Of a stretch of 64,000 nucleotides of DNA, positions 11,475 to 23,365 are shown piece by piece (the stretch's first letter is position 1; the number at the start of each line of letters is the position of its first letter). The stretch comes from Siphonodentalium dalli (lineage: Eukaryota; Mollusca; Scaphopoda; Gadilida; Siphonodentaliidae). The notes under the pieces are model-generated. The model worked only from the letters and a program-made list of their open reading frames with translations, was not told where the DNA came from and searched no databases. Location of the stretch: positions 202,147,959-202,211,958 of the forward strand of contig CP136062.1 of assembly GCA_032622095.1 (NCBI GenBank), given 5' to 3'. A program made the position numbers and the translations under genes.

Positions 11475-12769
11475 AATTTAGAAATGAAGGATAGGTTGCT
11501 GACGGGTCGGAAGTTCTTGAAAACAAGGTCAGCACCGAATTTATTGAGAAGAGGGTGAACTATGGCTGTTTTCCAGCTACTGGGAACATGTCCTTGGCTT
11601 AATGATAGATTTATCAACTGGGTGATGATAGGTATCAGGGAATCACATTTCTTGAGTAGCGTTGTTGGTATAGGATCGAGTTCACAAGATGCACTTGAAG
11701 AGCGTTTGATGATTTTAACGACGTCAAGGTCGAGATCGTCGAATGTTGTGAACGTTTCCGTGGCTTCCTCTTTGTCGACACAAGGCGCTTTCACGGTGAT
11801 GTTGTCAATCTTCTTTTGGATAAGCTCTATCGTTTCAGAAAAGAATTCACCAAACTGCTCCGCCAATTGTCCATTCGGTTTCTCCTCACACATCTTTTTC
11901 ACAACTTTGAAAAGTTGCCTGGTGTCACCTTTGTACTTGTTGATAGAGTCGGTGTAGTGTGACTTCCGGGCTTCCTTTAGTTGATTGGAGAATTCGGGCA
12001 TCACAGTACGATCTTTCATGCTCTGCAGACGTGGCTCGGTCCTCTCCTTTTTTCTCCGGTCGGCTTTGAGTACTTTCAGGTTGTCGTTGAACCAGGGTAG
12101 CGTTGGACGCACGACCATTGTTTTGGTCTTAGTTGGTGCATGTTGGTCTAGCAGCTGGGATAACGTGTTGTTGTAACAAGACACAAGTCCATTTAAATCA
12201 GTCCATTGTTGTTTATGCAGATCTGATTCTTTGATGTCACTGTCGAATTTCTCAATATTGATGTTGTTAATTTTGCGGAAAGTCACAGTTTTCTTTGTCA
12301 ACTTCGGTCTGAGGGTGCTGATTGTGCAGTCCACAAAGGAATGATCTGAGAGTTTAGTTGTCACGGTTGGTGTGGTTATGGAAAAGTCGTCAGAACATCT
12401 GGTGATGATGAGGTCTAGAATATGTCCAGATTCATGTGTAGTAGTTGTGACGTGTTGTGTCAGTCCATACGAATCTAGGAGTTTGTCAAAGTTTCGAGCA
12501 GTAGCGTCGTTAACATCATCGACATGAATGTTGAAGTCACCGCAGATGATGAGTTTTTCTGGACACACAACCAACGATTCAAGATATTCTTTGAATTCCT
12601 TTAAGAATGTGCAGGTTGTGACTGGATGGTTGTCAGAAAACGGAGGACGATATATGCAAACGGCACGCAGAACATCGTTGTGTAGTTTAAGTTTCCACTC
12701 GAGGAATTCAAACGAGGATTTTTCCCCGCTGGTTGATGACATCAGTTTTATGTTTTCTCTACACATCAA
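11432..12769 (-). pseudogene. L2-like ORF2, middle part: endonuclease core and RT fingers
   Basis: A 445-codon frame continuing the preceding one after its stop. It carries 'IICGDFNIHVDDV' (residues ~74-86, metal-binding D and N of APE endonuclease), 'GHILDLIITR' (~115-124) and 'SDHSFVDCTI' (~141-150, catalytic D-H). A basic linker follows. The reverse transcriptase begins with 'SSASCELDPIPTTLLKK' (~355-371) and 'NFRPVSNLSFISKLCEKAV' near the end. The frame breaks right after this block, where L2-like proteins continue with a QS-x-R-HSTE-type motif. That motif is not cleanly present, which suggests a small deletion with a frameshift. It encodes the target-nicking endonuclease used for target-primed reverse transcription. 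Confidence 0.88.
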
Positions 12770-12799
12770 AGCAACACCACCGCCAGTTCTGTCGGATGG

Positions 12800-13498
12800 T
12801 CATGGAGCACTTTTGAAAATATATCCATCACAGCAAAGAGACGAGATTGTCACGGTATCATTATCGTTTAGCCAGGTCTCTGTAACCATGCAAATGTCTA
12901 TGCTGTTGTTGACTACATGCTCTAGAAAGTCGGGCATTTTTTTCCTCAGAGATCTTGAAACCACATGTAGCTGGTCATGTGAAAGTTGGTCATCATCGGT
13001 AGTAGATAGTGGATACGTCAAGTCTTTGTTGAGGTTTCTCAGGTTGTTAATATTTACACCTCTGTAGCTGTTGTAGTTATGGGTGTATTGTCTGCATTGG
13101 GGTGCAACCGTCTTGATACGGTACACCGTGTCACACTTTTTAGTGTGAATACATAGATCAGGTTTCAACAACATTTCCTTCATCAGTGCCTTGATAACAC
13201 ATGCTCTAGGCTGATGATATGTGTGGTCCATTGTTTGGTTGATGGCGTGAAGTTCGAATGAACTGTAGCTGATCATGTTGGCAGTTAACAGGTATAAGTC
13301 CGATGAAGGTGTGAATACATTTGCGAAGGTGGGAATCGGATTAGCAGAGTGATTAGCCCTTGGCAGGACTAAACAAAATGTTACACAAGTTGTAACATTA
13401 GCTGCAACTGAGCATAGCCACGAAATTAGGAAAATCACTAACATTTCCAGAGCTTTTTGTCCAAATGAAGAATTTTGTTGCACTAATGTCGGTGACAA
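12800..13498 (-). pseudogene. L2-like ORF2, N-terminal part with start of APE endonuclease
   Basis: A 232-codon frame. After a hydrophobic N-terminal stretch and a poorly conserved region comes 'VSRSLRKKMPDFLEHV', then 'DICMVTETWLNDND' (residues ~204-217). The latter carries the catalytic glutamate of the apurinic-type endonuclease. The frame ends at a TGA, but reading continues in the same frame straight into 'PSDRTGGGVALMCRE', the next endonuclease block. The stop is therefore a point mutation in one protein, not a gene end. CGA to TGA is the likely change, since L2-like proteins usually have an arginine-proline pair here. The choice of the first ATG is uncertain. Confidence 0.8.
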
Positions 13499-13499
13499 T

Positions 13500-14595
13500 C
13501 ACATATTAATGTTCAGAATCCGTAGTAGAACAAACTCACAAAGTTTCCGAACATAAATCCATAGAAATACGAAGTAATAATATAATACATAAACCTGGAG
13601 CTCAAAAATAGGCGACCACACAGGGTGGCAATACATTGATGTTAACGATACCATATAAAGGATATGTATGACATTGAAATAACAACATTCCCGTTACAGA
13701 TATAACCGTAGTTGCGTAGCTTCTGTTAAAACAACATGCAACCCATGCTTCTATATTAGCTTGGTTTGATTGATTTGGGATTAATGTCTTTTCAGCAGCT
13801 TAACAAAGAACATAATTAATCAAGCTGTGAAAAAAAAACTGCGCATAAACTTTGACAGATATTCAAATAAAGTAACCAAGCTAAAAAATGAGGAATATGC
13901 ACCAAGAACTAACTAGCACGGCAAGCAATCATATGCAGCAATCATAAGCAACAATCATATGATACACATACAATTAGCATAACACTACAATAGAATAATT
14001 AGTTCCTGTGAACAATGAAAAGCAAATAATGAAATTAAATTTGCAAGTCTTCATCTTACGTCAACAAGATACTTATAGTGCTGTTGTGAGACTTTACAGC
14101 AACACCAAGTTGGCAATCGGATGGATGAGGAGAAATACCTTCTGTCTCAAAACCATAAGCTTTAGATTTGGAGTTTGTGGGCTCGACTGGATCAGAAATG
14201 TTCATAAAGGTCTTGTTTGGTCACTTGAACATTTGAACAAACTTGCAGTAACAGCCGCAGTTAATGTGCGAGGCTCAGCTAACGTGGAGTTGCAGACAGT
14301 TTCTTAGCATTTGGACATGCACGTTGTTTATTAGCTTTAAGTTCCTTTGTACATTCAGCATCCCGAAACGAGACAAGAGTGAACCATTGCTAGGTGTTCA
14401 TCGAATTTGAACGCGTCTCTTGTTGTGATCAATTCGTGTGTCCATGGCCTGGGGAAGAATACTGTGTACTCAGCATTTCTATATTCTTGCCATTATCTTG
14501 GTCATGGTCAAACTTATGGCATGTAAACATCGCAAAGGGGATGGTGCAAGTATAGGTTATAACAGCTTTATGCATCCAACATTGAACGTCGATGG
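13500..14595. other. Intergenic, nothing recognised
   Basis: AT-rich. It could hold an eroded 5' part of the L2-like element, but no ORF1-like frame was found. The plus frame at 14008-14307 has no recognised motif. Confidence 0.35.
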
Positions 14596-14603
14596 GTGAG
14601 GAG

Positions 14604-14712
14604 ACCGGTTGATGGTTATAACATTATTTTTAACGTCATATCTGTTCGACATTGTTGCTGTCGCTCCCATTGGAACATGCTCAGCAAATATACCCGACTC
14701 ATGCAAATCTTC
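14604..14712 (+). repeat. Direct repeat H, copy 1
   Basis: The run from 'ACCGGTTGATGGTTATAAC' to 'CAAATCTTCT' recurs at 15230-15339 with a handful of substitutions, 626 bp downstream. Confidence 0.85.
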
Positions 14713-15229
14713 TTTAGCACGTGTTCTCAACACAACCATGACATGTTTACCCCGCTGCTACTCAAATTGAGCGTCAACTTGAATTTCGTTGAACATTCAA
14801 GCATTTACTGACAACGTGTTCGGTGGATTGACAGACTTCAATTGCACAGGAATTGTTGTATTTTGTCAACAAGAACACATGTCACTCGGAGCTGGGTCGA
14901 AAATAAGAACTGAAGACTGATGACGTTTGTACATACCTCAGCATAATTATGATTTAGCGAATCATCACTTCTACGGTCATTACATTGTCTTTTTATTGAG
15001 TCACCATTTTGCCAACTGTTCGGCAACTATTACAGCAGTCTCGGACTATTATCCGACTACCGCCCATTTTTTTTATTTCAATTTTCGTTTCCGGGTGATA
15101 ACGTCAGTTAATGTTCACCGAGCGGAACGAAATTTGGCAAGCACACTTGAAACCATAATATACAGGTCAGGTTCGAACTGGGTTTCATAACTCCGGTAAA
15201 ATGAGTCGAGTTCGAACAATGAGTAGAGC

Positions 15230-15339
15230 ACCGGTTGATGGTTATAACATTATTTTTAACATCATATCTGTTCGACATTGTTGCTATCGCTCCCCGTGGA
15301 ACATGCTCAGCAAATATCTCCGACTCAGGCAAATCTTCT
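15230..15339 (+). repeat. Direct repeat H, copy 2
   Basis: Second copy of the repeat at 14604-14712. The ~500 bp between the copies are not obviously duplicated. Weakly similar sequence around 15430-15560 ('TTTGAAGCCATAAT', compare 'TTGAAACCATAAT' at ~15148) suggests an older local duplication. Confidence 0.85.
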
Positions 15340-15344
15340 CACCC

Positions 15345-16230
15345 GCAAAAGGGGATAGTGCTTTACTCATTGTTCGAACTCTACTCATTTTTGCCGGAGT
15401 TATACAACTGTTTTTGAAATTCGCGTTTTCTGATTTTCTTTATTTTCTGATAACTTTAGTTATTGTTGACTGAATGGAATGGCATTCGGTACGCTGGTTT
15501 GAAGCCATAATCTACCGGTCTAGTTCAATTTTACCAAAGTTACGGACCTGTTTTACTTCGAATTTCGGATTTTTTTAGTTTCTAGTCGATAACTACATTT
15601 AGGGTTGGTTGATCACCACACAAACTTGGTGTGTGGCTAAAATGGCGCCAAAATATAAGCTGTGTTTAAATCAAGGATTTGTCCAATGATTATGACCATC
15701 ATTATATACATTTTTTGATTGAGATGTTTTAATTTTATTGTATGTCGGCTGATATAACTCCAAGTTATGGAATCATTCTGAAATTGAAATTAAATTTTAA
15801 ATAAGCTAAAGGGGCGTATTAAGAGTCTATTATGCCGCCGTGGTGGTGCTTTTGTTGATCAAATCTTTTTATTAGATGCACTATCATCTGAGCAAAAAGC
15901 TTTCGTTTTGTAATTGACTTGGAAGCATGAATACAACAACATACATCAACATGTTCATTTCACGCCTGAAACAACGTCAATGGGAAATATAAGACTGGAA
16001 ACTAGGTTAAAAGTAGTACTACCTGTATTAAGTTGAAGTATGTTGTTTTAAACCAGAAGTCGGACGATTCAACATTAATTCATATTAAACCAGAAGATTC
16101 AGATTCACTTATGATCATATTGGAATTATTTGTTTTTGAAATACGCCCAAAGTGAACTTATAACCGTTATTACATTGATTGGTGCGGGCCACAGTGTATA
16201 CACATTACCACGGTACAGCTTGTTCTCTGG
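15345..16230. other. Intergenic, nothing recognised
   Basis: AT-rich, no credible coding frame or clear repeat boundaries. Confidence 0.35.
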
Positions 16231-16233
16231 CAA

Positions 16234-16570
16234 ACCCGCTCATTATCTGCTTATAATAGAACTTGTTTTAGGTAGATAATATGCTTAGAAAGGCCTCATT
16301 TGGAGTCGATAATGGGTTGAAAATGAGAGCGTTTTAGTCACATTATCGACTCACAATGGAGAGATTCTAAGCAAGTTATGTGGTGACAATGACACAAAGA
16401 AGACAACTCACGTCTTTTCAGGTGTACGCTCTTTAACATGTGTTGCCACTGAGACCCGCGCCATAAAACGAAATGACGGGTATAGTGCCACATTGAACTT
16501 AATCCGTTGTGCATTACGTTCATATATTGAACCTATTTCAACTCCGAAATAGGTTTATATTGAGCTTATT
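16234..16570 (+). repeat. Foldback-type dispersed repeat, family F, copy 2
   Basis: Contains inverted arms 'GAGTCGATAATGGG' and 'CACATTATCGACTC' around a short centre (16302-16353), then 'ACTCACG.CTTTTCAGGTGTACG' and 'CTTTAACATGTGTT'. It matches the reverse complement of 30570-30895 almost end to end, and part of 3396-3610. Non-coding; probably a non-autonomous DNA element. Confidence 0.85.
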
Positions 16571-17193
16571 ATCCAGAACGTTGCTAGATAATTTACTACA
16601 TTCAGTCAAAGTTTAGACTTAAATTGCCCTCTGTTGGAAAAAAATCAACTATAGAGGGTGTTAAGTTGAAAATAACTTGAAATGTCCCGCCAACAGTTGG
16701 AAACTTGAGGTGCATTTGGAATTGTTTAACAAACGGATTGCAAAATAAATTACAGAGTTGGGATTGGCTTGGGTCAAGGGTGCAGTTGAAAATTCTAAGG
16801 TGGATACCCCCAACATGAGACTCTATGGCTACGTCCCTGATGTTTCGCACAAACATTCAACTTGCTTGCATGCTTGGCTCATTATCAGTTTATTGACGTA
16901 CTTCTTGCCTTTGAGAAACTGATATGGGTGGGGAGATAACAACCTGTATTTAAGAAGAACGTGATATGATTTATATCTGTTATTACAGGCTCCACAAACA
17001 AGATATCAGATTCGAAAACTCATTACTAATGTCTGCGCTTTCTTCCGATGAGAGTTACTGATATACACTATCAATGCAATAAAAAGAAGTCAGCATCGCT
17101 TTATACTGCGCTGTAGTTTTATGCTAGGCATAGAGTTATTCCTCTTCTGTGGGAAACGATTTTGATATTGTTGGCCGGTGTAAATTAATTCAC
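16571..17193. other. Intergenic, nothing recognised
   Basis: Only short chance frames. Confidence 0.35.
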
Positions 17194-17198
17194 AATAC

Positions 17199-17696
17199 CA
17201 CCCCTGGTCAAGTGGTCCTGCAAATGTGATATGATGCTGGTGGGTCCTGCTGGTTTGATATGATGCTGTTAGGAAAAACTGAAGGTGTTAAGAAAAAGTA
17301 CCGTTATTTGTTCTAAAGTTGTCATTTTTGTGGTGTTTGGCTAATCGGAGAAAAAGCCAGTGTACGTATGAAACATTACAAAAATTATATATTTTTGAAA
17401 AACGTAACAATGGCTGCGCTGGTGTTGTAAAACGAAGCGAATAGCCGTTCTTATAGTCATTTACCAACAACTAATACAATCAGTATTAAAAATATTTCGC
17501 AATACATCTGTTTTTGAATGTTTGATACAGATAATAGCTTTTCCTTGATACGCTCAGATTATTCGAAAACCGCCAAAATGAATACTTTCGAAAACATAAC
17601 GGTACTTTTTCTTAACAGCATCAGTTTGTCCTAACAGCAATTCAGCAGGACCCAACAGCATCATAACACACCTGCAGGACCACTTGTCCAGGGGTG
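17199..17696. mobile_element. 498-bp TIR element (MITE) with AATAC target duplication
   Basis: The left end 'CACCCCTGGTCAAGTGGTCC' and right end 'GGACCACTTGTCCAGGGGTG' are inverted. Similarity between the arms continues ~115 bp inward, including 'GTTAAGAAAAAGTACCGTTAT' inside both arms. The flanks are direct AATAC repeats (17194-17198 and 17697-17701). Internal open frames are short, so the element is non-autonomous. Related right halves occur at 55886-56122 and 56870-57066. Confidence 0.92.
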
Positions 17697-17701
17697 AATA
17701 C

Positions 17702-20480
17702 AGATCCATATTAAGTGTCAATTAATCGTGATGTTATCAATCGCGGCCTCCAAATTATGGCGGAAAAGGTGTAGTTATATTTAAGATTTTTGTTACTTCC
17801 CTTTGCTCTCATTGCATGGCACAGTACAACACGGCGAAATGTGGATCGGGCGTTGTCTTGATTGCGTCATTAAATAGTGGATATAGTTTCATGATGTCAA
17901 CACGATTCGGTTATTACGCCAAGGTGATGGAAAGCCGGTGCGCTACGAAATACTCACGGATAATCCGTTCGTCAAATTGTGTCTACCTTATTGGGAAGGA
18001 GGATAAGACATGCATATAGAGACAATACTTATCGATCCAAATGCGTTATACAAAAACTGAAAACACTTGCCAAAGTACAAGGTGTTTTAAATTTTCCGTA
18101 CAGAAGTGAGACATATATTATAACATCCAAATTGAAAAATAGTTCTATGTTTATAAAGGGGAACGGGGAGCATTTTACTGAAATTAACGCTTATTTTTCT
18201 TGACGCCGTGGAAGCTCTGATATTGAGCTACTAGATGAAGAAGCTTGTCCATTTCATGATGTTAGTTTAAGTTCTAAGACGTCATCATGTTAATTTCAAC
18301 GAAAGTTGACGATCAACGTCATCATCTGAGTACCCCCACTGACAGAGTTCGCGTGAACCTGAATGTGTCTTTCTACTTTGTCATATAATTATGCATTTCC
18401 TTTCGATTCAAGAAAATAGTAGGATACCTATGGCTTATCAGATGCATGTATGTACTATGTAATCGTATGGTGACAGTGAGTTCCGTATATTAATTATATG
18501 TTATTTGGTTTAAACATTGTTTATTTTCCATCATATTTATAATTACATGAACAGTTTATGCATGAGTTGACAAGATAATAGAATGAGTGTGCTGGGGGGA
18601 TTTATGTGTATGGTGTGTTATTTCGTTTCGCATAATAGTCTATTCAGTACCGTGCAGTATCAAGTGCTGTGCATTAATTGAAAAATAAAACTGAGGTACA
18701 CGTGGATCGTGTTGTGGCTGTCACGACGAGGCATATCGCACCGGCGCGAATATAAGGCTTAATCAAGCCTGTGATTGTAGGGTTATAACTTATATATTAT
18801 AAATGTCAGTCAAGTTATTTTATTGTTTCTCACATACCTATATATTTGGGGTATAATCCGTTTCTCGTGAAAATTAACATTTCCTAGACACATTTGTCTC
18901 AACTGTTATTCAAAACGCCTCTGACGGAGAGGTTCCAATAATTTGATCCAGTTGCCCGTTCGAAAATCATTATAGGGCTACTTGCCCTTATCGATCGAAA
19001 ACAAGTAATGATTTGATGACGTTTATATAAATGTATTATATATAGTATGATATGTTGTTGTGGTCGTCGTGGGGATGATGGTTGTTGCTGAGAGGCTGCG
19101 CCGATTTCGGTTGGTCTCTTGACTTACGATTACAACAAGAGTACTGTTCTACTATGCGACAAAAGTGACATCCTCGCTTCATATTTTGGCCATTTAACTA
19201 TGGTGCATGTTGTGTAGGTCTTGGTTGGGGACGTGTGGCCATCTGGGGGGTCGTATAACCAATGTGTAAATATGTTCGTTTCTACTGAACTGCTCTTTTT
19301 TCTACAGGTTTTTGTATTGTTACTCATGCATCTAACTCTTCATATAATGGCAGATAGAAATAAATAAATTAAAAAAATTGGTGACTTCACAAAATCAGAT
19401 ATAGGCTATCTACGACTGAAAAAACACCCACATCCGATGCATTTCATCCGTGTACATTCACCAGTATTACGGACCTTCTTGGACTTAAAAAATAGCCGAA
19501 TTTCTCACCCATATACATGTAGCACTGGCCACTCTCTAAACTGAGCGGGGGTGCATGTCACCTCTTGGTGTTGCACTTGGTATGCCAAATTTATTATGCA
19601 AACCTAAGTCTAGTGTATACTGGAACCATGGAAGATGTGTACCTGCGATTGTCAGTTCAGTCAGAATCATGGGAACATACTGTTTATTTTCAAATTTGGA
19701 GAGCCGAGCTATTATATCAGATTTATGGAGGCACGGGCTCAGTATGAGTGTTCAATGCTTCACATGTGCTGGCGTCTGTAGGCGTGAGCACATTTTCATT
19801 TCGAAACGAAATGGCCATGTATCGGTCAGAATGGCACATTAAGATGTCGTTCAACTCAGGATCAAGATTGAAAAGGTCGATTTTCGTCCATGTCGGGGTT
19901 CGATCCAATGTCAACCTCGTTTAGCCCAGACTCGCATGGGTGCAACGATAATACATGCTTTGTATTGATCATGCTATGTCACACGCACATGACCATATTA
20001 CGATATTTGTAGTTAATTTGTGTCCGGCCGATGGCCAGGCATGTGTCTGTCTTTTTCATCGATTTGCACGATGGACTTTGTTTGGTGGCGAGTAGCTGAT
20101 TTCTTGGAGATCTTGGCCTGTTGTCTAAAACTTGCGAGTGTCTGATTTCTGAGTTCGGTGAGTGATTGTGTCATCGTATAATATGCATGTTTGCTGCGTC
20201 GTGGAGCTATTTGATCGGGTTGTTGGCTGGTGAAGTGCAATGTCGAATGCTTTGCTCTGTAGTTTGTCAATGCGATATTTAATAATTTCAGTGTCTTATA
20301 TCATGTAGTGTTTTTTCTAAAATAGATATGTAGCATGCGTGTTATATATACCTGTTATAGGAAATGAGAATTATGCCGTTATGTCGCCTTATCATGCGAT
20401 CATGGACAAATTATTATACACAGGTAATATATCAAGTCACATTAAGATTGTCCACTGAGTAAATTGTAACCAAAACCAGA
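17702..20480. other. Long non-coding stretch, nothing recognised
   Basis: Several 60-95-codon frames occur on both strands, none with a recognisable motif. Confidence 0.4.
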
Positions 20481-20499
20481 GTGGCATGCTACTGGATTT

Positions 20500-20640
20500 G
20501 GTGACTACGGTCACTGGTTTTGTAGTGTGAATTTAGGCTACATAGTATGCCACTGTTTTTTGTGTGTTAATTTACACTACACTGTATACCAAAGGCTTTA
20601 TAGAGTTAATTTACACTACATGTTATGCCACATGTTTTAA
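20500..20640 (+). repeat. Three imperfect tandem units (~52 bp)
   Basis: The phrase 'GTTAATTTACACTACA..(G)TATGCCAC' recurs in variant form at ~20527, ~20567 and ~20605. Small local duplication with no coding sense. Confidence 0.6.
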
Positions 20641-21989
20641 TGTTTTTCAAACTCTTGAGTTCCTATCAACGAATTTCTTGCACATAGAAAGACTGGCCGT
20701 AGAATAGATTATTTGGTCCAGAGGTGCGTAGGTAACTCGGATGTCAAATGTTGGCGTGTAGACCCGAAGAACAACACATGCATTCGCCGAGGAGATGCCA
20801 AACATGAATATGGATGTATGAATACCGAAGTGGTTGAGAATGAATCCCAGTAATGGTTCCTAGTTGAGATTGGCAAGAGAACATTATGTGCATTAGTTCG
20901 TTTTCGTACCGACCAGAACAAAGTTAACAAGCTGTTGTTCACAAATGTAGTTACGTTCAAAAGTCATGCCATATTCGTATACTTTGTGGGATGTTGTGTG
21001 ACAATGAGCTGCTACGCAACATGTCCCATATCTGCCAAACTTTAAGTGTATTTCGAAAGTAGTTTCATTGTGGAACATTCGTTAATGGTATCAACCATGT
21101 ATAAGAGTGCATCACATACGCTTGTGCTATCCGCTTCCAGGCATACTTTGTGTTAAACCTAGAAATATTGTCGAAGAGGCCATTCTTTTAAAGGAGCTGG
21201 AATATGTCACGAGAGAAGCATGACGGACAGTTGGACATGCATGTTGGTGATCGTTCAGAGGAAATAGTCGAAGTGACGATTAGTGATGCATTGGTAGATG
21301 GACCAGGTTTCCAATTCAATTTTGATTTCAATTTCAACTCAATCATGAGAGCTGAGATATATTATGCTGTTCGTTTGGTATGAGGACGAGTTACCCAAGC
21401 GATTGTCTTGTGCTGACTTTTTTCGTGTGCTGAATAGTATTCACATAAGTCCGAAGTGACATCTCAAAAATGGGGACGCTCGACACTTATTACAGCGGGA
21501 ACTCACGCCCGGGCAGAGCCCTGAACAGCACTACACATCCCAGGATTTGAGAAGAAGATGAATGAGTGACATACTAAGAAAAAAAAAAAATTCAAATTGA
21601 CAATTCGTACAAAAATGGCTCATCCATATAAACATATTGATACTTGAAAATCGGAATTTGGAGTTCGTAATAGAAATTCCAATAATCATCCATACTTAAA
21701 TCACTGATATACGATTAGTTTGCCACTACAACCACATAAATTTACAAAAATTAATAAATTAATCAGCAGATGTGCATGTAATGAAGGAAACAAAAACACA
21801 CATTAACTAGATATCGAATAATCCATCATGGGAATCACTTCAATCAAAGGCCTGTGAAGTTAGAATAAAATCCTAAATACATACATGTATTCGATTCACT
21901 GAGAGATCGCTTTGTTTTTGTTGATATGTGTTAGACGTGCCCCCCGGTGATAACCCACCCCCACACCGTTGTGTCCCTTTTGTATACTA

Positions 21990-22645
21990 TACCACATGGT
22001 CAACTCGTCGGATGTCATTTCTATCCATGTCGGTCGAAAGATGCTAAAATTTGTGGTTGGATCAACAACATGTTTGTACACGCACTCGCACCAGCACGCT
22101 GTGTGACGTTGTGGACAATCGTGAAGAGGGTGGTGTTCCATATAGTGTTCAGTTTATCTGGTCTTCTACTTTTAATCACTGAATTGAGACGGCCATCTGG
22201 ACAATCACATCCCTTCTGGTTATTTTTGTTTCTTTGATGAAACGCTCAAGAAAATATGCCAACAATGTCGGTCGAAAGGTTCTCAACTTTCTGGTTGGGT
22301 CGGCATCAAGTTTTGTTCTGTGCTCGCACCAGTACGCAGTGCGAAGTTGATGCCAATCAGGATGAGAATGGGGTTTCTGGTTGATCTGGGCTTTTGTCTT
22401 TCATCGACAGGTAACTCTAAATACAGAATAACATCTCATACGACGTACGCTATGGATAATCACGTCCCTTATGTTGTCTTTTACTTCTGTGATTGATATG
22501 CGCAAGAGAATATACCAACTTATCGGATGTCATTTCTACCAATGTGAGTCGAAAGGTTGTCATCTTTCTGGTTGGGTCAGCAGCAGCAAGTTGTTTCTGT
22601 GCTCGCACCAGTTCCCAAATATATGGAGCCCATGTGATGTTTTCG
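21990..22645 (-). repeat. Three diverged direct repeats, possibly eroded coding sequence
   Basis: Units at ~22000-22145, ~22255-22380 and ~22505-22645 share a 'TGTCGGTCGAAAG' to 'TGCTCGCACCAG' core. On the minus strand all three give similar peptides around 'DPT..F..FRPTW.EMTSDEL' and an upstream cysteine ('CE' or 'CC'). This suggests repeated copies of a protein C-terminus from an unidentified element. I do not recognise the family. Confidence 0.45.
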
Positions 22646-23028
22646 TACGTGTTCTTTGTGAGATGTTCATATGTGAGTTGTTCTCGCTATCTGTTTTTGG
22701 CGGGTAGAATCTCGACGATGAAGAATCTTGATCAGAACTTAGTACATGTTCGGCGTCTGTCTCAAAAAGTGCCACCATCCCTGTCACGTCACATTGACCA
22801 TCGGGAGAACTGCTTAGTTTTTCTTTATTATTTACCGTTTGCAATACTACTTCAGAGGAGCGCCAACATGTCGGATGTAGTGTATTCCTTCTGCAAGTCC
22901 AATTTGTCATCCAGTGCATTTTGTGTAGCGTAGTACTGGTACAATGGTATACATAAACTGGGTACCGGTGTTCACCGTTATTTTATGAGATTCTGGACAA
23001 TGAATTGTGACCTTACATTGGAATACGG

Positions 23029-23365
23029 TTAACCCTTTACCCAACAAACCGGCCAAATAAAGCTTCAACAGCCTAAAATATCTTCGGTCTGTCTCAATAG
23101 AACCATACAAATATGGATATCATTGGAACCGGCTCCTTGACCACATTGTGATAGTTACAGTTATGCCCTGTGCCAATGCATTCTCTTATATATGCGAGTC
23201 GACCATAGGTCGCCTCGCATATATAAGAGAATGCATTTAACAATTTTATCATTTTTAATGTGTTAAGCCAATGCATTCTCTTATATATGCGAGGCGACCT
23301 ATGGTCGACTCGCATATATAAGAGAATGCATTGGCACAGGGCCGTTCTGTTGGGTAAAGGGTTAA
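23029..23365. mobile_element. piggyBac-like MITE with double hairpin (TTAA flanks)
   Basis: Terminal inverted repeats 'CCCTTTACCCAACA' and 'TGTTGGGTAAAGGG' are flanked on each side by TTAA (23029-23032 and 23362-23365). TTAA is the target duplicated by piggyBac transposases, and a CCC start fits that superfamily. Inside are two long palindromes (23180-23247 and 23268-23337) built on 'CCAATGCATTCTCTTATATATGCGAG'-type arms; each can fold into a ~30-bp hairpin. Related copies lie at 32819-33103 (reversed) and 35589-35960. Confidence 0.9.

Larger units (their letters stand above)
10066..13500 (-). mobile_element. CR1/L2-type non-LTR retrotransposon, nearly full-length ORF2
   Basis: One minus-strand element: endonuclease (13.2-12.3 kb), linker, reverse transcriptase (11.7-10.2 kb), short 3' UTR. 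The 3' end reads, in sense orientation, through 'GCGCTATACAAATTAATT' into a short tandem tail (ATTGT)n at ~10071-10094. A simple-repeat tail instead of poly(A) is typical of CR1/L2 elements. Only three lesions are visible: an in-frame TGA at ~12800, a frameshift near 11.45 kb, and a probable small deletion there. The copy is therefore younger than the other reverse transcriptase relics here. No ORF1 was found upstream, so the element may be 5'-truncated. Confidence 0.9.

Noticed and set aside
11562-13067. Plus-strand frames of 131 and 179 codons
   Set aside because: Antisense shadows of the L2-like ORF2, which has clear domain order on the minus strand.
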